Source: Desmodus rotundus (taxonomy: Eukaryota > Chordata > Mammalia > Chiroptera > Phyllostomidae). From it: 64,000 bases of DNA. Location of the stretch: contig NC_071397.1 in the NCBI RefSeq assembly GCF_022682495.2, forward strand, positions 10,197,082 through 10,261,081, written 5' to 3'. Of the stretch, positions 20,616-31,439 are shown one piece after another. A model generated the notes under the pieces. It searched no databases. It saw only the letters and a program-made list of their open reading frames with translations, and was not told where the DNA came from. A program made the translations under genes and the position numbers. Position 1 is the stretch's first letter, and each line of letters opens with the position of its first letter.

Positions 20616-21618
20616 AAAAAAAAGATTAAAAAGAGATACTGTATGCTACTCACTGGCTTATGAAATTGTAATTCCCACAGTGAACCTGTGCTTAATAAAT
20701 TGCTGGCAAAGACAGAAATCAATCTCAGAGCATAACTTTGCTGCCTGTCCAAAACAAAAACAAACAAAAAAATGTAGTTTTTGCTGAATATAACCTTTCC
20801 TCATAGCTCAGCAACTGTACCGAAGGGAATAAACCACAGGAGGAAGCTCTTCAATCATAGGCTTCTTAGCAGCAAGTTAAACCAGTGATATTTTGAAAAG
20901 CAGCTGAGCTTGAGAGGTAGGGAAACTATCACTTTAATACCCTGGAGGCAGAGTGCTCCAGGGGACCTTGGGCCAAGTTTATCACTAAATTTCTTTTGAA
21001 AGGCTCAGTACTCAAAATGCAGTCCCTGGTTTTTGTAGTTGACTTTAACATCGGCCCTATTTCTCTACCCATAAACTGTGATAATCAGGTATTCTGAACA
21101 CAGAAACGGGAAGGGACTAAGGTTTGGCTAGGTGGCCCTATAACTCCAAGAAGCCAGTTTAGTACATAAACCTCACTTCAGACTATTTTGCATTGCAAGA
21201 AAAAGCATAAAGCTCAGATTACCATGTCTCTAAATTCTAGTCTTCATTAAGTAGCTGGCATACTAATTTCCAAATCTCTGACACAGTCGTGGGCCTCCTA
21301 ACCACTGTGACCATTAGCAAGTGGCCAATTCCTCAAGTATGGGGTGGTTACCTATCTCAGCTAAAAAGGTAGCAGTTTTGCTTTCTGTTTTGTTCACTCA
21401 AAGAGCTATGCAAAACAGGCCTGAATGCTTGATCACAGTACTGGAACATTGACCACGTGGGAGAGAGGAAAGACAGAATAGCAAATGAGATATTAGATGA
21501 GTTCTTTCCTCATTCTGGGCTCAGCGGTGTTAGGGTCTCACTTATCTCTAGGCCTGGACAGGACTCTAGCTAGCTCTGGAAGCTGAAGCTGTCTCTTAAG
21601 CATAAGCACAGTGTGTTC

Positions 21619-21635
21619 AATAAAACATTTTTATT
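21619..21635. terminator. Back-to-back poly(A) signals of POLH and GTPBP2
   Basis: A plus-strand AATAAA at 21619-21624 and a minus-strand AATAAA (tttatt on plus) at 21630-21635 are separated by 5 bp. The plus signal would serve a long POLH transcript; the minus signal would end the GTPBP2 transcript, 1.05 kb past its stop codon. Both assignments are inferred from position and motif. Confidence 0.7.
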
Positions 21636-21640
21636 CTGTA

Positions 21641-21692
21641 CAATATATATGTATATTAAATATATATATGTATGTACATATATATATATATG
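21641..21692. repeat. AT-rich (TA)n/(TATG)n microsatellite
   Basis: Alternating TA with interspersed GT (atatatatgtatgtacatat) immediately beside the POLH/GTPBP2 convergent poly(A) signals. It is self-complementary. Confidence 0.9.
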
Positions 21693-22684
21693 CAGAGAAA
21701 CCTCAACCGACAAATCCCTGAGTCCACGGGAACCCAGGACATTAACAGAGGGAAAGCAAGGAGTCCATGCCCTGAGAACAGGAAACATGGCTGCATCTCT
21801 CCCTTTTCTCCAGGTTCCCAGCAACAGAGGGAAGGGATAGTCACTGCGAGTTGCGAAAACAACAGAGGACTCATGTAGGAGTGGGAAGCAGGGCGAGGGT
21901 GGCAGGAATGGGGGGTGGGGGTCAGTCTGGGAAATAAAACACACTGTTTGATCAGCATTAAAACCAACAGATCACTGCAGAGGGGACAAAACTGACGCGC
22001 GGCCGACCTTCAGTGTGCCAAGCCTTAGCTCGGCAGCCCCAGGCCTGGGCCAGCACAACGAATAGCACCTGTGGGGCTTGTGAGCGGAGAGACTGGGGAA
22101 TGGCCCTTGAGTAAAGAAGGGCAGGGACATAAAGCAGAGGAGCAGACTGCACGTCTCAGTACAGATGGGAGCACTGCCATTCACTGTCCCTGTGCCTTTT
22201 CTTCAGACCCTGGGCCACCGGATGGCCAGGAGCAGATGTCTTCTGTCCATAGTCAGGTAGAGATGGCAACTTACATGGTCTTCAGAAGAGGTATAGAAAA
22301 AGAAATGGTTTTGAGGACCACCCCAGTTGTTGTGACAATTCTTGAAATGCAGGGACCACACCGGTGAATCACGCCCAGTCCTGACAGTGGGGCCAACGTG
22401 GCGACGGTCAGCTCCCTCCAGTAGGCAGGCCACGGGGTTTCCAGGGTTGCCGAGCCAACCAGGTGGACACGCAGCTGCTGAGCACTGCCCTAAATTCTCC
22501 TTTCTTCTCCCTCAGGGCTGCCCCTCCCTGGCCACACCAAGCTTAGCACCTCTCCAGAACGGTGGCAGGGAGCATCCCTCTCTCCCTAGCCTATTAACAC
22601 ACAGAGCCGCCAACAGGGGGCAGCATGGCCAGTCACCTTGTATATTGTAGGGACAGCAGTGGAGCTGTGCCTGCCAGGAGGAGT

Positions 22685-22861
22685 TCAGAAGCCCACGTTG
22701 GCCTGGGCTTCTCCTGCTGCAATGGCTTGCACATCAGTGACATGGCCGATGCCCTTGGTGACACCCTCCCGGAACAGCAGCTTGGCGCCCACCTTCAGGT
22801 ACTCTGGGTGTTTCAGGAAGCGGAAACGTACCACTGCCTTCTCCCCTGTCCGCAGCTTGTC
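22685..22861 (-). CDS. GTPBP2: GTPBP2 terminal coding exon 12
   Basis: 177 nt encoding [16 protein letters not shown] through GEAQANVGF and TGA. The acceptor is gctgcag. Confidence 0.97.
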   Translation of the reverse strand, partial: DKLRTGEKAVVRFRFLKHPEYLKVGAKLLFREGVTKGIGHVTDVQAIAAGEAQANVGF

Positions 22862-25800
22862 CTGCAGCAGATATGCAGTCACCGGCCCTGGACAGAGCCT
22901 CCCGTCCCATTCTCTACCAGCCTCGGCTCTCCACCCTTGGGGGCCTATCAGGCTTCTACCCACCCTAAGTGGGTCTCTGTCCCTTTTGTAGGATCAGGGA
23001 GTTCTCTATGAGTCTGGGGGCGGGCCTTTCTGGAGGCAGGACAAAGAATTCTGACTTTTCCCTGGAAAAACAAGCATGGCTGGGTCCCTCTCACCTTGGC
23101 GTGGATCTTTTCCACCACTGCCGTTTGACGGACATTGCCCACGTGTACTGTCACCTGGAAGCCTCGCCGGAATGTGGTGGCATGGAACAGTAGGACTATT
23201 TCTGCCTCGAACACTGAGCAGATGGTGGGATTCATCTCGGGGCTCACCATCACCATGCCCTGGGGAGGCACAGCCCCAAACCTTGTGTTAGTCACTCACA
23301 CCGTTAGAGCTCCTAAGGTCCCTCTTCCTCTAGGACTTCAACCACGGTACCTCAGAAGACAACATTCAAAACTCTTCCCTTAGAGGGAACCCCTCCTTAT
23401 CCACCTCCCAGGTCCTCTAATCCTTCGAACGATTTGTATTTCTAGGGTCCTGGACACTGGGGTGATTCATATGTAGTGACCTGTCCTTTATGGGTACGCT
23501 AAGCCTTTTCAAACACGGACGGCTTGTGAAAGCAGTTTCTTGGGACAGAGGCCATGTCTCCTTTGAGTTCCCCTTAGCCAGGAACTTCTCTTTGTGTTCC
23601 CTCTCCAACCCTCCCTCCCACCTCACCTTGCGAAGGAGCGCACGGTCAAAGTCCCCGAGGGCCAGCGTAGCAGCCTGCCCAGCTCGCAGCACACGACAGG
23701 CAGAGCGGTTGCGCTGGATGCTGCATACTCTCAGCTCCAGGAAGCAGCCATCGTCCGTGGGGCCCACCACCAGCTGGTCGCCCTCACGGCAAATCCCACT
23801 GCAGCCCAGGGGGCGGATGGCACAGTGTCAGCCTAGGCTCCCTTACTTCTCTGCTAGGGTCACCCAGAGCGTTCCTTCCCTTCTAAGGTGAGTCCCTCAG
23901 GAGGGGGAGCGAGACCCTAAACACTAACTTGGAGATAGGGGAAGACGCCTGCTTTGCCCCAGTTCAGAGATCAGACTCTGAAGGGTAATAAATACCAGGA
24001 AGGGCAGCGATGGCTGGCAGAGAGGTACCTGCTGGTTTGATACTGAACACTGATCCCTGAAAAAGCAAGATATTCCCTTGAGCCTCTGCTTTGGAAAGAG
24101 CTGTAAGGGACCTCTCATTTCCCTACTTGAAGGTGAAGTCAGCTGAATACACTCTAGTTATCTTCCTGGGGCCCAGGACCCACACTTCTCCCTCAGGGGC
24201 CTGGAGGGTTCCAGTAAAGCAACAATACTGTTCTTCCCTCATGAGCCAACAGACTAGCTTTCTCCAGCTCTTCTGTTGGTGAAAGCCTAGTCTGCAGACA
24301 GGCACGCCTGTTAGCTGGGCTCTGTTCGACTCCGGGGTCTCCTGTGGGCCATGTCTTCCAGTGTATGGGTATGTGAGGGCTGAGTGGGGTGGGTAGCAAG
24401 CAAGCAAGTTCACCTGGAAAGTGTCCCTCCAACAACTGTCCCCACTTCTGGTACTGTGTAGATTTCATCCACCTGAAACCAAAGAAAATTCTATCAATGG
24501 CCTGGCAAGTCGCGTTGGCAGGTCCAAACTCTCTAAACAGACTGGGGCTTGGCCAGAACTAGTCCTTCCTAGCTCCCCAGCTCACTGCCTGTCCAGGCGG
24601 ACAGTCACCTGAAACTCGGTCAGCTGCTGCATGAGTTCCTCTTGCTCTTTGCTGTTGGTGAGCGGTGGCAGGATATTCAGAAAGACTTTGAGCAGGTCCA
24701 GACTCTCTCCAGACACACTGGACAACGTGAAGATAGGGGTGACACTGTAGAGGGAGGCAGGGATAGACAGATGAGGCAAGTTCTAACAGGAAGCAGAGGC
24801 TTCAGCCCCACACGTGGAAAGGTGCGCTTTCCTCAGGGTGGCTAGGGGCCCTCTCCTGATGGTCTTCGCAGGGGCTGTGGCACCTCTCTCTGTGAGCCAG
24901 CCCAGGACCCATCCCAGAGTCCTGGGGAGTTGGCAAACTCCTGACACGGCACTTCATCTCCAGGGCCCCAGGCATCATCCAAGTTCCAGGCTGGCTTGGG
25001 GGAGGGGCCAACCCTTTTAGAAAAGACTCCCTTCCACAATCCCAACCTTCAAAACCACAGAACTGAGCCAGAACTGGTTTGGTCCTGAGGTGGGACGCCA
25101 TGCTCCGGGGCCCTATGGCAGCTTTCCCTGTGGGCCAGGGTTCTGTAGTGAGAAAGACTTACTTGGGTGACTGGGCAAACTGCTGGGCAGCAGTGACGGC
25201 ATCATCCTCGGAGGTGACCAGCATGGGTACTTTGTGGCAGCCGGGCTGCTTGAGGACCCGCTCTAGCTGGCGTACCGTCCTCTCCACTGTGGTCTTGGCA
25301 CATAGGTCCACCTTGCTGACCACGATGAAGAAGGGCACTTTCAGGGCCAGGGCCAGCCCCAGATGCTCCCTTGTTGTTCCGGCTGTCTCAGAGAAGGAAG
25401 GCAGGCATCAGGAGGGAATGTGGGAGGGAGAAGAGGGAAAAGAGCAGAGTTCGTCTGGCTCCCAGGTTTGAGGAGGTCCGGCATGGGAGAGAGTCAGAAC
25501 CCGCCTCCAGCCCCACCGCTGCCCCATGCCGCGTACCAATCCCAGTGTTAGCGCTGACGAGGAGCAGGGCACAGTCAGGGCAGTAGGAGGTGAGGCCAAA
25601 GATGGTGGTGTGTAGGTACTTGTGGTGGCCAGCCAGGTCGATGAAGGTGATCATCTTGGAGCTGCTCTCGCAGATCTCTTCTGCCGTCCGCGAGTCACTG
25701 TAATTCACCACCTGGCCCAGAGCCCAGGGCTCTCAGTGTCCCCTGCCAGCCTCCCCGACCCTTCAAGAGTCGCCAGGACCTAAACCAGTCCCTGGGTGAC

Positions 25801-28800
25801 CCTGACTCTTAACCCTGTGTCCCATTTCTGATTTAATTCCGTTGACTCCCCATTTGTTTTCTAAGGAGGACAGAGCTTGTCCACTGCCCTCAGGGCCTTC
25901 ATCCACTCTCCACAAAGTCTCCACACTCTGCCCTTGGACTCGGTCCCTCACCACTGCCATCCCATCCTCACAGTCTGGCCCCACTGGGTCCCGCTGATTG
26001 CATGCACCTCTCCCTTGCTGTTAAAGCCCAGGATCTCGAAGCTGATGCTGGAGGTTCGGCCAGACTGAATCTCATGCAGGTGCCGGAAAAGGTTGAGCCG
26101 AGCCCGGCCCCGCCCATTGTCCAGCTCTCCTTGGGTCAGGACTCCAAGCAGAGTTGACTTCCCCGAGTCCACATTCCCCAGGACAGCCACACGAAGGTCC
26201 AGAAACTGTGGATGAATTGTCAGAGGTAAGGGATCCTATCCCTTACCCCCCTCCATTGAAGGTTGGGTCAAGGGCAGTGCTGCTCCCTGGGGACCAAATG
26301 GTACACTGGGTACCCCCAGTATCATAGGCCAGGAGACAGCTGCCCTCCCTCTCAGGGAGCATGGGTGTGAAAGGCAGGGAAGGGTATGTGCTCACCTGCT
26401 GGTTGTCAGGGACCTTTCGTACCAGCACCTCAGTGATCTTCCGGGGCACATCGCTATCGTAATCCACTTCTCGCTCCCGGAGAACAGTGATGTCTGCTCC
26501 CACCCTATCACAACAAGGCCACAGCTTCTGCATCTCACCTGTACTCCCCCACCTCCAACCTTCCATCCTGGCTCTGGGTCAGTGGCTCTCCTGCACATCC
26601 TAAAGAGCTCCCAACACCTTCTTCCTCCCCTACCATGCTGCAATCTATCCCATATCCACAGCTCCCTCTAAACAAACAAACAAATCTTAAGTCAAGGAGC
26701 CAAAAAGCCTAGGTCCAAATGTGGAGAAGCCCAGAAGACTAGCCTTGCCCACTGTCTAGAGAAGGCAGCAGAAGGAAAGTCCCTTCTTGGCCCCTAGGCT
26801 GCAGGTTAGGGAGAGGAGAACTGAGGGGGAAGGGAAGCATACTTCTCTGCCATCCGGTGCAGGGTCTTGAGGGAAGCCCGCATCTCCTCCTCAGCCAGCC
26901 CCACCAGCAGCCCATTGTCCTCCACCCCAATCTGGTAGACGGCCTCACCGCGGCCCTCCTGGAGTCGCCACTTCATCTGTGTCACCAGGTGCTCAAAGCG
27001 GTACTGGGATGGATTCACCAGCTTCAGCTTAGGGCAGGTGAGGCATCGGGAAAAGGTGAAATCAGAGATGCTTCTCCTAAACCCATATGCTCACCACCTG
27101 TCCTGCTGCAAGGCCCAGGACCTTCCCTGCCCACTGAAACCTCCTCATACCTGACACCCTCTAACAAAGCCCTTACCCCCAACCACGTCCCTAAATTACT
27201 ACAGATCACGAAGTTGGAAAGATCTCAGAGAAATTGTCATCTGCCAACAAGGACAACCTGCTCCTCCCCACCTTAACACTCACTTTATATTCGATGTTTC
27301 CATCTTCAGCCTAAAAAGAAACAGGTAGCAGTTACCAAACACGGTCCAGATCCAACCCCTACTTCCCCATTTCCTGCTGGGGCCCAGGCAGGAAAAGCAG
27401 GAAGGCTCAGCAGCACCTGCCTCAGCACGTGCCTGCCAAAGGTCACTGGCAGACAAGCCCTCTACTCAACCCCAATGTGACCTCTCTCAAGGAAAGGCCT
27501 CTAGGAACACAGTCACCTGTCTAAGCCAGGAACAGAACCACGAGTCCCTCCTTTCTTTGATCACTGGCAGTATGTTTTTCCTAGATGCGAGAACACCCCT
27601 TCCTTCTCAGGCCTTCAAACTGCCCTCCCCAGAAATCTGTCTCCTCTGTCTGGGCTGCTGAGGCCATTCTTTGCCACTGCTCTGGGAGACACCACTTCCT
27701 TCCTGCCCACCCCTCTCAGCTGATGTAACCAAGAGTAGAAGGATGCAAGAGGTTCTGGACCAAGGCCAAAGGGTTAACTCAGCACTGGTCACTGCAGACC
27801 CAGTGAGAGAGGAGCCCAGGTGGGACAGGGGCAGAGCTTCCAAGTTGGGACTGAGGTGAAGAGAAGTAATTCAGAAAACATAATTAAGGGGACAGTGGCT
27901 TTTATCTCCTATCCCCTAACCCTTGTGCCTCAGCGGAGGTGACATCCTGAGTCCACTCCACAATCTCCTCTACCTCTTCCCTATTTTTAGGTGACCCGAA
28001 ACAGAAGTATCCTTTGCCTGAGCCTTCCCCTCCCAGATGCAAAAAGATATGAGATTTGCTTGTTCTGCCTCTCCTGCATTTCTGTACCCCTCCTCCCTGG
28101 CCATTTTTTTTTCCCTTCCTGTCATCATTTCACCCCTTCGAGGCCCTCTGACTACAAGCTCTAACAGGTCTTCCCCAATAATCTCTACCTCATTTTGACG
28201 GAGATGACTTCAGAAAAGTGATACAAGGAAGATTCAAAGTGCTGGTCCCAGGACCAGCGGCATTAGCATCACCCAGGAATTTGTGATAAACGCAGATTAT
28301 CAGGCCGATCTCTGACCTACTGAATCAGAAATTCTCGGGGTGGGGCAGCAATCCAGGGGGGTTCTGAAGTATGCTAAAGTTTGATACCACTGGTTTAGGC
28401 TCTTCCTCTGGGTCCACCTTTCCCAAGATGGGCAAAGTAGCAGCTATTCTCTGCCTTAGGGAGTAGATGAAGTAGGTACATGGAGGCTGTCCCGGCTTCC
28501 TTATAGGACAGGCGAAGGACCGGGGACTACTGGACTGTTCTTTGGGTGTGTGTTTTGTGTGTGTGCTCAGGGATAGGTACAGAACATATTGCCCTTTTCC
28601 TGGGTACTCCCCTCCTCCCCATGGAACAAGTTTAGAAAACTCTGCCTCCTCATCCCAGAATGTAGACTACCTTCCCTTCCTGCAACTCAGGGATGGAGCC
28701 TTCTTCCCAAGGGGGTGGGAGTGGGATCTCCTTTCCCCATTTTTCCTACTGGCGTTATGTTATTAGAATGGGGGGATCCCCACTCCTCCCCACTCTTCCT

Positions 28801-29149
28801 TCCTGGGGTCCTGACCCTTGAGGAGAGGGCCAGTCTTTCCAGCCCTCCTTCCTGGGGGTCCTGGGACCGGAAGGGGGTATCAGTTCTCTTGGTCCCGCCT
28901 TTCCGGAGTCCCGGGACGGGAAAGAGTGGTTTACTCTCAGCCCGCCACATCTCAGGTGCTCACCTCGGGAGGCAGATACGGGGGGTTGTTGGCTTTGCTC
29001 CCTCTGTTTCTTCCGTTCTTCTTCTTCCCCTTCGGGCCCCCGCAGCCGCCGCTGCCCCCGGCCCCCCTAGCCTTGAGGGTTCCGCCCATGGCCGGGCCCC
29101 CTCCGGGCCGGCAGCAGCCTCCGAAGAGCTCCGATACCCGCGAGTCCAT
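22685..29149 (-). CDS. GTPBP2: GTP-binding protein 2, complete spliced gene
   Basis: GTPBP2 is an elongation-factor-like GTPase related to HBS1 and GTPBP1. In mouse it partners Pelota in ribosome rescue, and its loss with a mutant arginine tRNA causes neurodegeneration. Twelve coding exons on the minus strand total 1809 nt, giving 602 codons plus TGA, the same length as the human protein. The order is a Gly/Lys-rich N-terminus ([11 protein letters not shown]), a conserved pre-domain ([20 protein letters not shown]), P-loop [13 protein letters not shown] (G3), SKVD (G4; human has SKID), the EF-Tu-like domain 2 ([18 protein letters not shown]) and domain 3 ([28 protein letters not shown]). The last residues are GEAQANVGF. 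All junctions are GT-AG and no break is seen. The gene converges on POLH and starts in a CpG-rich region. Confidence 0.98.
23095..23259 (-). CDS. GTPBP2: GTPBP2 coding exon 11
   Basis: 165 nt encoding [18 protein letters not shown] through VVEKIHAK in domain 3. The acceptor is tccccag and the donor is AAG|gtgaga. Confidence 0.97.
23627..23798 (-). CDS. GTPBP2: GTPBP2 coding exon 10
   Basis: 172 nt encoding [18 protein letters not shown] through [10 protein letters not shown], the bulk of domain 2. The acceptor is gctgcag and the donor is AAG|gtgagg. Confidence 0.97.
24414..24472 (-). CDS. GTPBP2: GTPBP2 coding exon 9
   Basis: 59 nt encoding [19 protein letters not shown], the start of the EF-Tu-like domain 2. 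The acceptor is ggtttcag and the donor is CAG|gtgaac. Confidence 0.95.
24609..24744 (-). CDS. GTPBP2: GTPBP2 coding exon 8
   Basis: 136 nt encoding [16 protein letters not shown] through QQLTEFQ, the end of the G domain. The acceptor is tctacag and the donor is CAG|gtgact. Confidence 0.96.
25163..25382 (-). CDS. GTPBP2: GTPBP2 coding exon 7 (G4 motif)
   Basis: 220 nt encoding [18 protein letters not shown], then [12 protein letters not shown] with the guanine-specificity motif, to QQFAQSP. The acceptor is gagacag and the donor is AA|gtaagt. Confidence 0.97.
25537..25711 (-). CDS. GTPBP2: GTPBP2 coding exon 6 (switch II)
   Basis: 175 nt encoding [15 protein letters not shown], the G3 motif [11 protein letters not shown] and [10 protein letters not shown]. 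The acceptor is ggccag and the donor is TG|gtacgc. Confidence 0.97.
26008..26205 (-). CDS. GTPBP2: GTPBP2 coding exon 5 (P-loop)
   Basis: 198 nt encoding [18 protein letters not shown] through [13 protein letters not shown]. It carries the G1 P-loop GNVDSGKS. The acceptor is tccacag and the donor is GAG|gtgcat. Confidence 0.97.
26396..26504 (-). CDS. GTPBP2: GTPBP2 coding exon 4
   Basis: 109 nt encoding [16 protein letters not shown] through KVPDNQQ. The acceptor is tgatag and the donor is CAG|gtgagc. Confidence 0.96.
26843..27027 (-). CDS. GTPBP2: GTPBP2 coding exon 3
   Basis: 185 nt from [14 protein letters not shown] to LKTLHRMAE plus two bases of a Lys codon. The acceptor is ccctaag and the donor is AA|gtatgc. 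Confidence 0.96.
27284..27310 (-). CDS. GTPBP2: GTPBP2 coding exon 2 (27-nt microexon)
   Basis: The acceptor is ctttttag and the donor is AAA|gtgagt. It encodes nine residues, AEDGNIEYK, in phase, so its skipping would keep the frame. Confidence 0.94.
27311..28963 (-). other. GTPBP2: GTPBP2 intron 1
   Basis: Non-coding apart from a MER5-like fragment at 28229-28392. The 3' half is CT-rich. A 282-codon plus-strand open frame (28589-29437) runs through its end and the CpG island but shows no protein similarity that I recognise. Confidence 0.7.
28229..28392 (+). mobile_element. MER5A-like hAT fragment
   Basis: Typical MER5A order: agcggcattagcatcaccca, gaatcagaaattctcggggt and ggggttctgaagtatgctaa, ending near ataccactggttta. 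Confidence 0.75.
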
Positions 29150-29480
29150 CCGCCGCGGCCGCCAGCCCCCCGCCCAACCCCTCCCCCCGTCACTGCCACT
29201 GCCGCCGCCGCCCCTGCTGCCACCGCCGCGTCCGGCCGGCCTTGGCAGAGCGGGGTGGAGCCCCGCTCAGGCCACGCCCCCACCCTTCCCTGGCTCCGGC
29301 GCGTCGGAAACCGCCGCGGTGCACCACGGGATTTAGAGTCCTCAGGGCTCGGATCTCCGTGGAAACAGGTCGCCGCTGCCCTACAACTCACAGGAACCAT
29401 CGCGGCTCACAGGGCCGCGGGTGGCTTCGGGGCGTAGAAGAGGAGCGCGCCTTTGTGCGCAAAGGTCTAAGGGACCTGTA
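28950..29480 (-). promoter_or_regulatory. GTPBP2: CpG-rich promoter and first exon of GTPBP2
   Basis: GC-rich and CpG-rich sequence surrounds the start codon and upstream region, with no TATA box apparent. ACTACA-type elements (ctacaactcacagg at 29381-29394; actacagg on the minus strand at 29475-29482) loosely resemble the ZNF143 module. The transcription start cannot be placed. Confidence 0.7.
28964..29149 (-). CDS. GTPBP2: GTPBP2 coding exon 1
   Basis: The ATG at 29149 opens [18 protein letters not shown]; the donor is GAG|gtgagc. The 186 nt (62 codons) are GC-rich and encode a low-complexity Gly/Lys N-terminus. Confidence 0.96.
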
Positions 29481-31022
29481 GTCTGGTTCTCGGTTTCTGC
29501 TCTCTGAACGGATCCTTTTCTAAGGCTTTAGGGTGGGGGGTCCCCGGAGAGCTTACTTCAGAATCAAGCTTTAAGGGCGCTCTTGGGTGGGGCCCCTTAG
29601 CGCGGTCCCAGACAACAGGTTTTGGACGTGGAGAGGTGCAAATTCAGGGCGACTGGTCCCTCCAGCCTGCTGGCTCCTCCCCTGCCTCAGTTTCTTCCCC
29701 GATGATCCGCGTGCCGTGGGGGTGAGTCAGGGCGAATGCCAGGGCGGAGGCGGATGATGGTTAGCCTAATTATGGCTGTTATTGTTACGATGATTTTGTC
29801 ACCTTTGCACAGCAGTCACTGCTTTATTACCTGCTGGCACCCTCCGGGGGCTGGTTTTAGCAGCCCAAGTTACCGCGGTAGCCCCGACACGAGGCCCGAA
29901 CCCATAAACCAGCTTTGCTCCCCGAGGGCTACTAGGATGCCCGCAGCGAGTACTTCCCCTCCTTTTTGTTTTGAAGCAGAACCAATCGGGGAGAACCGAG
30001 TTTGGTTTTAAAACAGCAAGGGCTATAGGAGGGGCCTTGCCACTACTTGGGGCGGAGCTGGGGCTCGGGTTACGTCAACCACCACGAGGTCGTGGAAGTG
30101 TCTGGGAATAGAAACTTGGCCAAGGGCCCCGCAGGGTTGCTGACTTTTGACTTTCTTGCCAAGCCATCCGTCTTGCTCTTTAGGGCTCTGGCAGTCAGCA
30201 AAGAGTAAACACATTTAGCGACATACACCAGTGTACAAGACACTAGGAAGGCAGAGTGGAGAAGCAGTTAGTGTTGCCGGGTAGGGAGTCAGGACGCCAG
30301 GGTTCAATTCCCAGCCCATGGCTATCACATGACTCACTACTCATTGTACGTCCACTTCCCCTCGCTTCACAAACAGCCAGATGCTCACGCACAGCCAAGA
30401 AATGAAACAGCCTATCCTTCCGGACCTCAGTTTTCCTTGGAAAATTAGAAGCGATAACGGTGGCTTACCTCTGGGGATCCTTTTAGGGATTCAGATCTGG
30501 TAGAGTCCATGGCTTCCCCCCTAGGACGACAAGGAACGGAGCAGTTTACTAATCATAGAGTTGCTGTCCGCATGGCATAACTTCCCAAAACTCAAACCAT
30601 GGGGGCAGAAGGACCAAAATCTGCACGAGAACCTAGGAGACCCAGCCAATTGTGTGGTCTTCAGTGGTTGAAAGCACATGTGACTTCTCTCTTCTCAACC
30701 CCCTTCAGCTATAGGAAGGTTATGCTGCAGAGGTCAACCCCAGCCAGGGGCACAACCCCACCAGGAAAACTGCTAGTTAGAGTCCGAGGCGGAGGCAGTC
30801 AATGACGGGTCTCAAGAAGGGTGGGGATTGGAAGGGAGAGCTAAGGCCATCCCAACTCTCACTACCAGCAGCTCTGGGCTGGCGTGATAAGCAGGGCCTG
30901 CTGCACTTTCCTGATAAAACCTGTTCTCTCATCTTCAGCTCTTTCAACCACCCCCAACCCACAGTTTCATTTTATTCATCCCTGTTGTCTCCTAAGGGGA
31001 GAACTTTTTTTTAAATAACCTT
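29481..31022. other. GTPBP2-MAD2L1BP intergenic, proximal part
   Basis: No gene is supported. A MIR-like piece lies at about 30255-30445 (CAGGACGCCAGGGTTCAATT, then a CCTCAGTTTTCC block); the rest is unassigned. Confidence 0.5.
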
Positions 31023-31233
31023 TAAAAAAAGATTTTATTTACTTTTAGAGAGAGGGGAAGGAAGGGAGAAAGAAAGAGAGGGAGAGAAACGTCAATGTGT
31101 GGTTGCATCTCATGTGAGCCCTTCAGTGGGGACCAGGCCCGTAACCCAGGCATGTGTCCTGGCTGGGAATCGAACCTCAGACCCTTTGGTTTGCAGGCCG
31201 GCACTCAATCCACTGAGCCACACCGGCCAGGGC
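31023..31233 (-). mobile_element. Ves-type SINE
   Basis: Reverse, near full-length copy: aaaaaagattttatttactt ... gagccacaccggccaggg. Confidence 0.93.
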
Positions 31234-31439
31234 TAAGTGGAGAACTTTTGAGAGATGGGAGGGAATAACTCATTTGATACCGCATTCTTGAACAACCTGG
31301 CTTACCACAAACGGGAGTGAAGCCTGGCAGAGAAGTAGGCTGAGCAGGGGTGTCTTAGGAGGAGACATCCTCCTAAGCAGGAGGAGAGCAGAGTCCTGGG
31401 AGATGGCAGGCGGTTGAGTTTCCTGGAGGAGCTGCTTAT

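Larger units (their letters stand above)
18078..21640 (+). other. POLH: Probable POLH 3' UTR
   Basis: Downstream of the TAG, candidate AATAAA signals occur at 19377-19382, 19538-19543, about 20694 and 21619-21624. The human transcript has a long 3' UTR, so the distal 21619 site is plausible. The region also carries MIR-like (18360-18545), MER5-like (18790-18885) and L2-tail-like (19430-19505) pieces and one SINE. The used end cannot be fixed without transcript data. Confidence 0.5.
21615..22684 (-). other. GTPBP2: GTPBP2 3' UTR
   Basis: About 1.07 kb between the TGA and the first downstream minus-strand AATAAA (21630-21635). No SINE interrupts it. The end is inferred from the signal. Confidence 0.7.

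Noticed and set aside
22685..29149. GTPBP1 or HBS1L instead of GTPBP2
   Set aside because: The N-terminus, exact 602-codon length and neighbours POLH and MAD2L1BP fit GTPBP2.
28589..29437. 282-codon open frame on the plus strand across the GTPBP2 promoter
   Set aside because: It is antisense to GTPBP2 exon 1 in CpG-rich DNA, where stops are rare; the product is Pro/Ala-rich with no recognisable domain and no splice or start context.
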